DNA of 64,000 bases from Benincasa hispida (taxonomy: Eukaryota; Streptophyta; Magnoliopsida; Cucurbitales; Cucurbitaceae), in contig NC_052349.1 of the NCBI RefSeq assembly GCF_009727055.1, forward strand, positions 95,553,223 to 95,617,222, written 5' to 3'. The notes beneath the pieces were generated by a model. It saw only the letters and a list, made by a program, of their open reading frames with translations. It made no database searches and had not been told where the DNA came from. Made by a program: the position numbers and the translations under genes. Each line of letters opens with the position of its first letter. Position 1 is the first letter of the stretch. Of this stretch, positions 1 through 10,683 are shown in pieces.

Positions 1-872
1 TTTTCATCATTATATTTCACTTTCTTTATCCTTTCATTCACAAACCATGTATCAAACCCTTAATAGACATATTAAATGTTTCAATTGCTTTCATATTCCA
101 TTTTCTGTCTACTTCCGTTCCTCCGTTAATCACATTCTCCATGATGTCTTCTTAATCCACTGGCAGTTAATATGAGTTAAATGAGTACTTAACTTGTGTT
201 AAAGAGATAAATGCATTTAGCTAAAACATGCTAGACGACATCTTCATCTGTTAGAGCAGAAGTGAAGATGCCATTCTAATCTATCGAGAGAAGGTTAGAA
301 GAATGCGTTAACTAATGCGAGTAATACTTCCAGACATGGAAGTAACCTTGCATTCATCACGTTCGTCTCTGATTCACCATAGACATGTGGGAGTGCGGTC
401 GATCATTGAGAGGTGTACACCAAGAGAAAAGAGGAACCGTATTTATAACTTCAACGCAATTAAGAAACTTGCGCTATTTATATTAGTTATCTATCTCTTT
501 CTGTTCGTACATAAGACTTGCCGCCGGATTCCATGTTTTTGCATAACCTTCACAGCCAGCCTGGACCCCAACATCTTGTATCATGAAGCTTATATCTTGT
601 ATCATCTAGCTTAGGTTTATTGTACTTATTTTATTATTGCATTTTACTACTTTCTTTTACTTTACTGCAACTTTTATATACATGTACAAACACTCTTTAA
701 AGATTGAAAAAAAAACTGGTCGCATATACCATGAGCATACCACAATAACCTCAAACAGTCCCTGTGTTTGACCTCGGATCACACCGAGAAACTTTCGGTG
801 GAATTACACTTGGTTCCAATGTAAGGAAACTTGTGACAACGCAAGGCATACTACAAAAACATTCATAATTAA
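1..872 (+). mobile_element. Gy-A LTR fragment (downstream part of LTR)
   Basis: This segment matches, in opposite orientation, the Gy-A 3' LTR at 11217-13022, and it matches 3480-4372 in the same orientation. It carries the U5 block with CCCTGTGTTTGACC near 759-773, followed by the CTCGG/CCGAG stem at 773-788 and the GGAA/TTCC stem at 800-817. The fragment is cut by the window start and joins a Gy-B LTR near 872. Short open frames in it are not conserved between copies and are not called. Confidence 0.75.
773..817 (+). other. U5 stem-loop pair, Gy-A copy 1
   Basis: The sequence shows CTCGG then CCGAG six bases later, and GGAA then TTCC ten bases later around a TTACACTTGG loop. Equivalent but differently worded stems occur at the same place in Gy-B and Gy-C. 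A structured RNA role is inferred. Confidence 0.5.
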
Positions 873-1836
873 TGCATAAAACAAGACAATCGCACAGCAT
901 AAAACAAAACAATCGCAAGCAATGAACTTCCAAGATCATGTTAGCTTAGTTCCTCTCAACCCATTCAACTAAGCTACTCATGCGTATTAAGAGAGTGAGC
1001 AGATGTAGAAGTAGAACTTCTATTGAATAGATAAAAGATGAAGTACAGAATAACAATGTGAGTATAGTAAAGAGCCATGAGCAATTTCTTGCCACCAGGT
1101 GTTACACTATTCTACTTGTACTCTAAAGATATTCTTACTTTCGCGAGAGTCAACCCGCTCTTTGTTCTTATGCCCCAAGGTTCTCTCTCGAGCCGCCTTA
1201 GAGGATCTCCGGTATCACCACTCTTCTCTAGCTCCACCGTGAAATGGAAAAGAAAACTATGAACAGAGGTGTGAACTTGTAAAGTGATGAAGTAATCGAC
1301 TACTTAACCCTTTCTCTGAAGAATGCAATTGGTATTTCTTGGGCATCAAAGGTGAAAGGCGGCTTCTTTCTCCTGGTTGTACAGATGGGACAACTTTAAT
1401 TCCTGGCTGATGCGCCGGATAGTTGTCACCGATAAAGCTAGATGTATTTTGTGATCGTTATCGGATGTCAACTTAATTTGGATCCGACTGCTGTCAGCTT
1501 TCTGTCCCATCGATCTTAATTGTCCTTTCATCCAGATGCGCCCACCATGTTGCGGTGATTCTTCTTGGGTGGATGTTTGCGAGCACGATCAATGCAAAGT
1601 CTTGCAGTGAAGTTATGCTCGACCGATGTATTCCTATGATCGCATTATTTACATAGCGTTAACGCATTATTCTGCACAAAAATATAGAGATCAACTGCCC
1701 TAATGCGTTGGACGCATGCGACCGCAATATTGTACAATTTATGCTCAATGGACGCAATTTAACATATTCTATCAACGCAATCCAACATTGTTTAAGAACT
1801 TAGTACTATGATAACGTGCATTTCTGCCCGTTATCA
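873..1836 (-). mobile_element. Gy-B 3' LTR, truncated at its 3' end
   Basis: Read on the minus strand, the LTR begins TGATAACGGGC at 1836, directly after a polypurine tract. It matches the Gy-B LTRs at 5093-6711 (same orientation) and 41856-43509 (opposite orientation). It stops near 873, so its last roughly 650 bp are missing and a plus-strand Gy-A LTR piece follows. The joint lies in AT-rich sequence with repeated ACAATCGCA words, so the exact base is uncertain. Confidence 0.8.
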
Positions 1837-1849
1837 CACCCCCAAATTT
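1837..1849 (-). other. Polypurine tract of Gy-B
   Basis: On the minus strand AAATTTGGGGGTG abuts the LTR start TGATAA. This is the usual site where plus-strand DNA synthesis is primed in LTR retrotransposons. The same tract abuts the Gy-C LTR at 38329-38342. Confidence 0.75.
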
Positions 1850-2183
1850 AAACAATGCTTTTCCTCAAGTATAAGCTAAAGATTCCTTTAGCAAGTTAAT
1901 CGCAAAGTTCTTTCCCTAGATTTCTCAAGGATACTTCATTCAAATCCTATATACTAGAATTTTCTTAAGTCTTATTCAAGTCTACTCTTAAAATATTTCT
2001 AAGACCTAGGGACTGCAAGTTTAACTTTCAAAAGGACTTTACTAAATTTTGGAATATCGCGTGATTTATTTCAAAAAGATAATTTCTACTAGGGTGACAA
2101 AAGATTTATTCTTGCACAAAAATTTTCTTTATTACTATTTTTTTTCTGAACTTGCGCTAATCCGAGTGCCTTGCCTTCGTTTT

Positions 2184-2228
2184 GGCTTGCCCCCACGGGT
2201 GTCATGCGAACATCCAACTACGAGCAAG
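2184..2228 (-). repeat. 45-bp duplicated motif, Gy-B copy a
   Basis: On the plus strand this runs from GGCTTGCCCCCAC to CGAGCAAG. It recurs at 2321-2365, and twice in Gy-C (38668-38712 and 38814-38857). It is preceded by a TTCRTTTT stretch as in the other copies. Confidence 0.7.
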
Positions 2229-2320
2229 ACACTCTTTTCTCAGACTAAACTCATACTGATTTAGCATTGGAGTTGTGGTCATTGATTTATGCGTTGATCC
2301 TGGTAACTTACTTTCATTTT

Positions 2321-2365
2321 GGCTTGCCCCCACGTATGTCATGCGGACATCCAACTACGAGTAAG
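2321..2365 (-). repeat. 45-bp duplicated motif, Gy-B copy b
   Basis: Second copy, 137 bp from the first. In element sense it contains ATGTC and GACAT arms around CGCAT, a possible small hairpin. Confidence 0.7.
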
Positions 2366-3229
2366 TGCCTTTCACAACTTAACTCTTATTAACATGGGTT
2401 TCCCCTTTGCGTTGACAGTGGAGTTGTTATTCTAAAAAATGTTTTTTTTATAGAACCAAAAATAGCAAGGTCAACAATAAATACCTCACCCCCAAATTTA
2501 AAATGCGGCAATGTTTCCATTGCCAAAAGATTAAAATAAGTTAGGTGATGTTCTAGAATGCTTGTAAACAGACTTTGAAAGAAAGCTAGCAAACCTCTAA
2601 CTTCCAGAAATATTTTATGAGGTGACTATCTTCATATTAAGTTGACTCTAATATATACGAAAGAAATAGAAGCATATTTTTCATCATTGAAATCTTACTT
2701 GGCAAAGAAACAGAATGCGGTAACTACTAAATTTATCTACTTGTTCAATGATTGTGGTAATCAAGAAGGATGCGGTGATAAGACTTTGAAAAGCGAAATG
2801 CACTATGATGGCGCAAAATTTGAAATAAAGATAAGGAAGAGTACACCCCCAAATTTTGCGTTGTCGCCTGCATTGTGTTGACGCATCCATCCTTGCGACG
2901 ATCTTTCTTCTTTGGGTTGCGGTGATGGAATAAGATGAATGCTTCTTCGCGTAATATCACCGCAATCCGGCGCCTCGATCGTTGTAAGAAAAATAAAGAG
3001 AGGGTCAAATTATTTTTTTTAAAAAAAAAGAAAAATTGGTAACGCAAATTAATTTTTTTTATATAGAAATAGTACTGAAAATGAAAAGATGGTTGAAAGA
3101 TAGTGAAGATTTTGAGTAGTGGAGAAAAGAGTTATAGACTTGTAGTTTTCCAAAACTCGTGCCTTGAGAAATTGCGATCATGGCAATGCAGAGACACCTT
3201 CTTCCTTCTTTATTCAAATTTTCTTAGTT

Positions 3230-3478
3230 CCATGGAGTCAACTTGGCGATGCCAGTCTTCTTCATGGTATACCTTTACTCACTGCCCATTGACTTTGAAT
3301 ATATTGGTATCATCGTCATTTGATAATTCCACCACGCCATGCGGAAGTACTTGTCGAATTATGAATGGTTCGGACCAACGAGACTTTAGCTTTCTCGAGA
3401 AGAGTCGCAAACATGAATTGAAAAGCAAGACCCTCTGCTTGACTTGGAGGTTCTTGCCACATATGCGTTGATCATGTC
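3230..3478 (-). pseudogene. Gy-B integrase C-terminal remnant
   Basis: Minus-strand translation gives the tail that follows the integrase core in Athila-like elements, including RKLKSRWSEPF and LPHGVVEL. The same block occurs in Gy-A at 14135-14428 as GKLKSRWSGPF and PHGVVELT. In the family this region lies after the catalytic core and probably contacts DNA or chromatin. Only about 80 codons remain, with an in-frame stop after FKVNGQ. The catalytic core and everything upstream are lost at the joint with a Gy-A LTR at about 3480. Identification is firm from the motif; it is certainly non-functional. Confidence 0.75.
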
Positions 3479-3479
3479 A

Positions 3480-4372
3480 GCGCTTGGTGTGCTGCTTATA
3501 AATTTTTGCATTTTCTGTCTACTTCCGTTCCTCCATTCATCACTTTCTTCATGATGTCTTCCTAATCCCCTAGTAGTTAATATGAATTAAATGAGTACTT
3601 AACTTGTGTTAAAGAGGTAAATGCGTTTAGCTAAGGCATGCTAGGCCGCATCTTTACCTGTGAGAGAAGAAATGAAGATGCCATTCTGATCTATCGAGAG
3701 AAGGTTAGAAGAATGCGTTAACTGAAGCGAGTAGTACTTCCAGACATGGAAGTAACCTTGCATTCATTACGTTCGTCTCTATTTCACCATAGACATGTGG
3801 GAGCGCGGCCGATCACTGAAAGGTGTACGCCAAGAGAAAAGCAAAATCGTACTTATAGCTTCAACGCAATTAAGAAACTTGCGCTGTTTATATTAGTTAT
3901 CTTTCTCTTTATGTGTTGTACATAAAACTTTCCGCCGCATTCTATGTTCTTTGCATAACCTTCACAGCCAGCCTGGACCCCAGCATCATGTATCATGAAG
4001 CCTGTACTTGTATCATCTAGCTTAGGTTTACTGTACTTATTTTATTATCGCATTTTTTTACTGCTTTCCTTTACTTTATCACACTTTTATATACTTGTAC
4101 AAAACATTCTTTAAAGATTTAAAAACCTGGTCATATATATCACAAACATACCAAATATCCTCAAACAGTCCCTGTGTTCGACCTCAGATCACACCGAGAA
4201 ACTTGCGGTGGAATTACACTTGGTTCCAATGTAAGGAAACTTGTGACAACGCATGGCATACTACAAAAACATACATAATTAATGCATATCTAGAAGTAGT
4301 ATCGCATCATTTCGAGCATAGCATAGCATATCTTTTTAGCATCAATCCTAGCATTCGACAATAACTAACTAA
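3480..4372 (+). mobile_element. Gy-A LTR fragment
   Basis: This matches 1-872 in the same orientation and 11217-12260 in the opposite one. It carries the CCCTGTGTTCGACC anchor at 4171-4184 and the stem at 4183-4198 (CTCAG/CCGAG, one mismatch). It ends at 4372, where a minus-strand Co-1 LTR begins in mid-LTR. Confidence 0.75.
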
Positions 4373-5087
4373 ACTTTTTAATCACGGGATCCACCATCCG
4401 TTAACTGCCAGGAACTCCACTAAAGACCGACAGCTAAACTCTCATTACTACAGATATATTATGTGTCCATCTTAACCAATCAATAGTGCCACAACCCTTC
4501 ACAGATCGCTCGTAATTACAGCTGGGCCAATAATCGTTATGCCCCTGTAGTTACATCTGTCTTCTTAAGTACCACTGATCCCTCTAATGAACATAAGTCA
4601 TAGTCCTACTATGGCTGAGTCTTCTCTTCCAAAGAGAAGCTGTGGCCACTATGTTCAAACCCTGGAATCAGCCCTTAAGGAAGCAATCTCTCTACTTATC
4701 CCTAATTCGGGAAAGGAGTGAATTCCATCTTGTGGATTGTGTTCCGAGCTCCCAGATAAGACAAGTCCCCAAAAAAGGTAAGCATGTTGAGTTGGTAATC
4801 TGGCCACTCTCACCCATACTAATCAAAGGACCACCCTCAAAGGCAGTAGTTCCCAAAACACTTAGGATTGAGGTCGTGTCACGTATGGTCGTTTGTAAGT
4901 CTCTAGTATCAACGACGTTATATACAGAGTCTAGTCATCTCGTGGTCCAGGTTTTATACAAACTCTTTGTATAAGACACCCCGCTCCATGTCTCCACATG
5001 AATGGTCAGAATCTACCATCTATAGTAGTTTACAACACTTTCAAACCTCTACAAAGTGGACCGTATCCGTAGTGTCACCATGATCAG
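4373..5087 (-). mobile_element. Co-1 3' LTR, distal piece
   Basis: On the minus strand this continues the Co-1 LTR that starts at 6940, after interruption by a Gy-B solo LTR. It aligns with 20870-21570 in the plus Co-1 LTR. It stops at 4373 in mid-LTR, at the words GGATCCCGTGATTAAAAAG. The second half of the LTR is not here; an equivalent second half lies in plus orientation at 9448-10669. Confidence 0.8.
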
Positions 5088-5092
5088 GTATC
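5088..5092. repeat. Target-site duplication (GTATC), left copy
   Basis: GTATC here and at 6712-6716 flank the Gy-B solo LTR exactly. A 5-bp duplication is typical of LTR-element integrase. Confidence 0.85.
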
Positions 5093-6711
5093 TAATGCTT
5101 ATTTTTATAAAGTAGAAATGTAGATGATATGCGTTGATGAAATTACGTTGTACATTCAAGTTTCCCCAGCAGAATCCATGTGAAAATTCCTCTGAGTTTC
5201 CTGGTAAGTCCAGGGTTGAACAGGGACTTGTGAAAATAGATTGCATTGGAAATTTTTATGAAGAACTTTGCAGTAACTGGATAAATAAATAACTTGTTGG
5301 GTTTGTTGATTGCATTGATGAAAAATAAATAAATGCGGAGAAGTTTGAAAAAAGTTGGTAAACGAAAGATGCGATGAGTATGCGGTAAACGGGTTGAGAA
5401 AAGTATTGGCTAACACTTCCTAGGATGCGTTCATGCAACATGCATACAACAGTAAACCACCTCTCGGTACGAGTGCCACAACTTTTAAGGTTAGAACGCA
5501 TGCGCTAAGTCTATAGGACCTACACATAAGCCTTTATTCTTATTTATGCGATGAAGAAATGACACACACACAAATAAGGCGACCACATAATATCATTCCC
5601 ATCTCTAGGAAGCATGCGATGCAGGTTGACAAACAGAGCTTATCTCTAAGTCCCTATCTCTTGTTTATGCAGTTCTAATCTTGCTCATTCGAGTCCAGAT
5701 TCTAACCTAGCTCCCTCGAGTCATTAGGTTCTTTCTTTAGACTCTCTCTCGAGTAGTTCTAAAGGGTATTTGGCACAACATAAATCAAGACAATCGCAAG
5801 CAATGAACTTCCTAGGTCATGTTAGCTTAGTTTTCCTCAACCCATTTGACTAGTTTAGCTACTCATGCATGCTAAGAGAGTGAACAGATGTAGAAATAAA
5901 ACTTCCATTACATAAATATGAAGATGAAGTACAAAATAATAATGCAATTACAGAATAAAGGGCCTGGAAGCAATCTCTTGTTGCCCAGGCTTTTACACTG
6001 ATTTCTACTCGTGCTCAAAAGATAATCTCGCTCTTGTGAGAGTCGGCCCGCTCTCTTCTTCTTCGCCCCAAGGTTCTCTCTCGAGTTGCCCTGAGCGATC
6101 TCTGGCGTCACCACTCTTCTCCTGCTCTGCCTTAAAATGAAAGAAAACTGTGAACTTATGGAACAAAGAATAGCTGAACTCGTGAACTGGTTAATTCGTC
6201 AACCCCTTTTCTAAAGAATACCCTTGGTATTTATAGAGCATCCATGTTGAAAGACAACTTATCTCTCATGGTTGTATAGATGGGACAACTTTAATTCCTG
6301 ACTGATGCACCGAATAATTGTCACCGAAAAGCTGAATGTACTTTGTGACTGTTATCAACTGTTAACTTAATTCGGTTCGACTATCATCAGCTTTCTGTCC
6401 CATCACGATTAATTAGCCTTTCACCCAGTTGCGGTGATCCTTCTCGTGCGAACATTTTCGAACTCAATCATCGCAAAGCCTTGGGTGAATTTGCATCGAC
6501 CAATGAATTCCTATGATTATAATTCTTGCATTGCGTCAATGTATATTCTGCACAAAAATACAAAAATTAATTGTTCTAATGCGTTGAATGCATGCGACCG
6601 CAATATTATGAAATCGATGCTTACTGGACGCAAATTAACATATTTTACAACACAATCCAACATTGTTTGAGAACTTAACACTATGATAACATGCATTTCT
6701 ACCCATTATTA
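5093..6711 (-). mobile_element. Gy-B solo LTR inserted in Co-1 LTR
   Basis: A full-length LTR of 1619 bp on the minus strand with no internal domain. Its termini read TA...TA instead of TG...CA, which a C-to-T change on each strand would explain. It is flanked by identical 5-bp repeats and splits an otherwise continuous Co-1 LTR. The U5 stem CCTGG/CCAGG is at 5200-5214. It matches the Gy-B 5' LTR at 41856-43509 end to end. A solo LTR normally arises by recombination between the two LTRs of one element. Confidence 0.92.
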
Positions 6712-6716
6712 GTATC
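6712..6716. repeat. Target-site duplication (GTATC), right copy
   Basis: Partner of 5088-5092. Joining the two sides restores the Co-1 LTR reading at this point. Confidence 0.85.
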
Positions 6717-6940
6717 CCACCTTAATTCTTATACTATAGATCGATTTAGGTTATCACTTAAGACATGATCCACTTGTATATCACATATACATGCTTATGT
6801 TTACATAAGATAACCAAGGAGCTTTGTTTATTGGATATGAGAGAAAACCAAATTTAAATAACACTTATTTTATTCATTGAACAATATGTATCTTTAAAAA
6901 ATAATGAGACTCGGGGAGAATTAGGTCACTAATCCCAGCA
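6717..6940 (-). mobile_element. Co-1 3' LTR, start of LTR
   Basis: On the minus strand the LTR opens TGCTGGGATTAGTG at 6940, immediately after the polypurine tract. The words GTATATGTGATATACAAGTGG recur in the plus-strand LTR at 20805-20830. The LTR is split by the Gy-B solo LTR and continues at 4373-5087. Confidence 0.8.
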
Positions 6941-6952
6941 ATCTCCTACTTG
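6941..6952 (-). other. Polypurine tract of Co-1
   Basis: Minus strand CAAGTAGGAGAT directly precedes the LTR start, in the position and wording usual for plant copia elements. Confidence 0.7.
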
Positions 6953-6962
6953 CCCTAATGAC

Positions 6963-7781
6963 TCAAGAGACTAATATACAATACAATATAAAACTGTACA
7001 ATCTACAATAAACTAGGGCATACCTCAGTATCATCTCCCACTTTCCATAGACAAGATGCCGCATGTCCCACAGACCTAGACTATCCAGGTGATCCTCGAA
7101 CACATTAGCCGTGAGGGCCTTTGTAAAGGGATCAACAACATTGTATCCCGTAAGGATCAGATCCTTAGCTCCATTCACAAACATGTAGACCCTCGTCTTG
7201 ATCCATTCATATTTGTCAACATCCTTCATTGCTTTCTTAAAAGACAACGAATCCTCGAATCCATAATTCGTAATGACGTTATGGCCTTCAGTCAAACACA
7301 TGTAGCAATTTGGTGGGGTCATAACCCTCCCACTACGTCGAGGTAGTCTCAACTCTTGAACTGGTTGACTAGACGTCTCGACCTCAACAACTCTTATTGA
7401 TCTGTTGGTCTGTTCAACAACTCTTGTTGAACCCTTAGCTGTCTCAGTCTCACTAGAGATCTCACGTAAAATGAGCTTACTTCGTGGCTTATGATCCCTC
7501 ATGTGGTCTTCTTCCAAAAAGATAGCATTAGTGGAAACAAACACTTTGTTCTCACTCGGATCATAGAAGTATCCTCCTCTCATTTCCTTGGAGTAGCCCA
7601 CAAAGAGGAAAACTTTCGGACGCGGTTCCAACTGCTTTCGGTTAGTTGGTAGCACATGTGCTAGACAGCCCCAAATCCTCAAGTGGTGTAAACTACCTTT
7701 ATGACCTCTCCATAACTCAAAAGGTGTTTTAGAAACACTTTTTGAGGGAACGTTGTTTAGGATATAACATGCAGTTTGCAC
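6963..7781 (-). pseudogene. Co-1 integrase C-terminus fused to RNase H tail
   Basis: This open frame of 272 residues begins in the integrase C-terminal part, with AYILNNVPSKS-like and FELWRGHKGSLHHLRIWGC motifs, then GGYFYDPSENKVFVSTNA. After about residue 190 (DVDKYEWIK) it jumps in frame to the extreme C-terminus of the polyprotein, NVVDPFTKAL and HLDSLGLWDMRHL, about 60 codons before the polypurine tract. The whole reverse transcriptase and most of RNase H, several hundred codons, are missing. The deletion kept the frame, so the ORF looks longer and healthier than it is. It cannot support retrotransposition. Confidence 0.85.
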
Positions 7782-7782
7782 T

Positions 7783-8471
7783 ACATGATCCTAAAACGAG
7801 TCTGAAAGATAAACATAACTCATCATAGACCGAACCATTTCCAACAAGGTCCTATTTCTCCTTTCAGATACACCATTCTGCTGAGGTATACCCGGGGCCG
7901 AGAGTTGGGACGCAATCCCATGTTCTATCACATAGTTCTGGAATTGGAGGTCCATATACTCTCCACCACGATCAGAACGTAGTGTTTTTATCTTCTTACC
8001 TAACAAGTTTTTCACTTCAGCCTTATACTCCTTGAACTTGTCAAGGGCTCTAAACTTATGTTGCATTAGAAAGAGATACCCAAACCTTGAATAATCATCT
8101 ATGAAAGAGATGAAATATTCATACCCACCTCGAGCTCTAATATTCATCGGACCACAGACGTCTGAATGTACAAGCTTCAAAGCTTCCCTGGCTTTGTAAC
8201 CTTTTCCAGTAAAAGGTTGTCTAGTCATCTTGTCTTCGACGCATGATTCACATACCGACAAGGAGTTTTCTTCTAAACTCTTTAGAAGTATACTTTCCAC
8301 CAACTTCTCAATCCTATTGAGGTTGATGTGACCTAACCTTAAATGCCAAAGATGGGCGTTTTCCTTTGGAGAAACCTTTGGTCTTTTAGCTGTTGTTGCC
8401 ATACTGAACATTTCAGTGTTAAACAAGGCTTTTATGACTAATGGCCTTAGTACATATAAGTTATTTTCCAT
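7783..8471 (-). pseudogene. Co-1 integrase core with GAG-pre-integrase domain
   Basis: Minus-strand translation gives the pre-integrase zinc region (HLRLGHINLNRIEKLV, then CESC) followed by the integrase core. All three catalytic acids are visible: D in LVHSDVCGP, D in KTLRSDRGGEYMD, and E in NGVSERRNRTLLEM. In the family this enzyme joins element cDNA to host DNA in the virus-like particle and nucleus. The frame is open for about 226 residues and ends at SDSF, where the family has a Trp; a G-to-A change giving a stop is the simplest reading. The next piece continues at 7781. It is well preserved but lies in an element without RT. Confidence 0.88.
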
Positions 8472-8888
8472 TTAACCATAACCAAACTCCATTCCATTCT
8501 TAAAAATAAACACTTTATTCTCAGAAAAGGAGACAGTATAGCCTTGTTCAGTGAGACAAGAAATCGAGATTAAGTTCCTCTTAATAAGTGGAACTACAAA
8601 AAAATTCAGTAATAGATAACGTTTCTTGTCAACAAATAACTTTAGCCTGCCTACAGCAACAGCTGAAACAACCACACCAGTATCGACTCGAAGAGTCATC
8701 TCTCCCTGTGGCAACGTTTGCTAGTGACTGAATCCTTGATAAGAGGAATCGACATTATTGGTATCATCTGAATCAAGGATCCACGTAGAATCATCATTCT
8801 CTACCAGACAAGTCTCCAAGACCAATAAATCATATTTACTATCTTGTCTCCTCTTTTGGAGAGTAGTGGGATGGAGGTCGTTTGCCAT
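8472..8888 (-). pseudogene. Co-1 protease region
   Basis: Upstream of the integrase the translation reads KYDLLVLETCLVEND then STWILDS, the usual approach to the copia protease active site. The catalytic DSGATNH is decayed to DSDDTNN, so the Gly-Ala pocket is lost. Downstream LISISCLTEQGYTVSF is typical of the protease C-terminal half. The frame breaks at a stop after QGFSH. A Met at 8888 opens a short run (MANDLHPTT) before the protease, and no gag zinc knuckle is seen upstream. The protease normally cuts the polyprotein during particle maturation; this copy should be inactive. Confidence 0.75.
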
Positions 8889-9447
8889 GAAATTCGTTTC
8901 ACACGATTCTTTCCACTATAAGAAATCCGTCGTTTTTAAAATCTTTAAATGGAAATACTAACGAGTTGCTGAAAAGAAAAAGACATTGACCTACGTAGGT
9001 TTTAAGCAAATACCTGTTGTAAAACAAAACAACATCCAATAAGATTTTAGCAAAACTAATATGAACCCCGTGTGACATCTAGTTTCGCGATGACGCTTCA
9101 AAGGTTTAGGACAAAAGCCACCGAAGGGAGGTCAGTTATCATTCCTCTGAATTAAGAAGATCTCAACAAGTCATTAATACCAGAACAACTCTTCTTCCTA
9201 TAACGACAAGCCATCATTGATTTGGCCAAGAGATCTTAACTTACTTAACAATCTCCCGTAAATGTTACCCGCCATTTTAAGCCCCAAAGGTCTGTCCCAA
9301 AAGGCCAATCCGAAGGGAAAAATCCGATTGGGGCAAAACCTAAAGCGACTCTATCCATTTCTGGAGTTCACCTTGATATTGACCAACTGCACAAAACCCA
9401 TCCGAAGGGGGCGGCTCCGAAGGCGACACGAGGGCGTTATCATATTT
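8889..9447 (-). mobile_element. Co-1 leader, minus orientation, no coding call
   Basis: This lies upstream of the protease on the minus strand. Word similarity to the Co-3 leaders (for example a CCAGAAATGGATAG block near 9350, also at 51400 and 54720) identifies it as leader sequence. I see no gag core or CCHC motif. It ends abruptly at 9447 against a plus-strand Co-1 LTR half. Confidence 0.55.
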
Positions 9448-10195
9448 ATATTAAAACTATAGGTTATAAATATAACATGATAAGTTGGTTATCATATTAT
9501 TTATAATATATTAATTATATTATAATTAAATTTCTTTTTTCTAATAACCGATTGAAATGAAGGTTATTAGAAGTTTATGGTAACCATGAGAATAAAAAAA
9601 AATTGTTTTCCTAAATTAAAAGTTACTTCATTTGGAAAATATTGGCAGAGACAATCTATCAAGTAAAAGTGTTTTACTAAGTGATAACATTGAGAGACTA
9701 CATGATCAACTAAGCAATCTCTTAGAGTTGACTATACAATAGTCATTCAGCTGATCGTTGCTACACGATTGAGTGGCTGTCTATATGATAGGCTGTCGTT
9801 TACTAAACGATAAGTTATCATATAATGAAATATTAAAACTATAGGTTATAAATATAATATGATAAGTTGGTTATCATATTTATTTATAATATATTAATTA
9901 TATGATAATTAAATTTCTTTTTCTCTAATAACCGATTGAGTGGGAGGTTATTGGAAGTTTATGGTAAACATGAGATAAAAGGAAAATTTTTTTCCTAAAT
10001 TAGAAGTTACTTCATTCGGAAAGTACTGGCGGAGACAATCTATCAAGTAAAAGTGTTTTACTAAGCGATAACATTGAGAGACTACACGATCAGCTAAGGA
10101 ATCACTTAGGGTTGACTATACAATAGTAATTCAGCTGATTGTTGCTACACGATTGAGTGGCTAAGTCTATATGATAGGTTGTCGTTTACTAAACG
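9448..10195 (+). repeat. 382-bp tandem duplication in Co-1 LTR
   Basis: Both units start ATATTAAAACTATAGG and run through the AT-rich block to the CTAAACGAT hairpin. The other Co-1 LTR (20795-22872) has one unit, so the duplication is private to this copy. The units differ at many sites, so it is not recent. Confidence 0.75.
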
Positions 10196-10669
10196 ATCGA
10201 GCACATCGTCTATACGATAGACCAGCTTCTTATCTCCCACTTGCTCGATCGTAGACCTCTAGTCTCTTTCTCAAGCCAAGATCATACAGAGCCCACAACT
10301 CTTGGATTCTCACACTGAGAATACCAAAGTAACCATTATGGTGGTGTCCTCACTCAATTCATGGATCGAGTAAGACTCGATTGGGTTTGAGGAGCTGTTG
10401 GCTATTTGTGTTGTTTGTATGGTTATCGTTACGTTTGTGTGTTGTTGTCTTTGGATGCATTGTAGATTGTTCGAGGGATTCTTGAAGAATGGTTCTTCAA
10501 AGGTATGCATCCTATATTCTTTGTATCATTGTTTAGCATGCTGTAATTTCTGTATATGCATGACCTGTTAGTTTCTATTTAGACTGTGATTGTTTTGTGT
10601 TCAATTCGAATGGAATTTGGAACAATCTCTTCCTCTACTCATGGAGATCCTCATGTTTGATTTCCTTCA
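9448..10669 (+). mobile_element. Co-1 LTR, 3' half with internal tandem duplication
   Basis: It aligns with 21841-22872. The start is mid-LTR and the end is the LTR terminus (TTTCCTTCA), followed by a tRNA-Met primer site. A 382-bp block is present twice (9448-9829 and 9830-10195). Hairpins TCGTTTACTAAACGA (10182-10196) and GTCTATACGATAGAC (10208-10222) lie in the part expected to be transcribed. Confidence 0.8.
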
Positions 10670-10671
10670 AT

Positions 10672-10683
10672 TAGTATCAGAGC
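10672..10683 (+). other. Primer-binding site, tRNA-iMet type
   Basis: TAGTATCAGAGC follows the LTR end by two bases. The family consensus is TGGTATCAGAGC, complementary to the 3' end of initiator tRNA-Met; one base differs. Confidence 0.75.

Larger units (their letters stand above)
1850..3229 (-). mobile_element. Gy-B 3' non-coding region between pol and 3' LTR
   Basis: No conserved protein is seen; the short frames here do not persist in the Gy-C counterpart. The region is recognisable because it aligns with 38343-39400 of Gy-C and partly with 13023-13400 of Gy-A. It holds two copies of a 45-bp motif and two further CACCCCCAAATTT tracts (2487-2499 and 2844-2857). Confidence 0.65.

Noticed and set aside
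2642..3047. Several overlapping open frames on both strands
   Set aside because: They lie in Gy-B 3' non-coding sequence, overlap each other and are not kept in the Gy-C counterpart.
4642..4974. Plus-strand 110-residue frame
   Set aside because: It is antisense within the Co-1 LTR; the same block in 20990-21320 and other LTR copies does not keep the frame.
10672..10683. tRNA gene from TATCAGAGC sequence
   Set aside because: Only the 12-base primer site is present, at the LTR end; no cloverleaf can be drawn. The same holds at 29035, 49779, 62501 and 43516.
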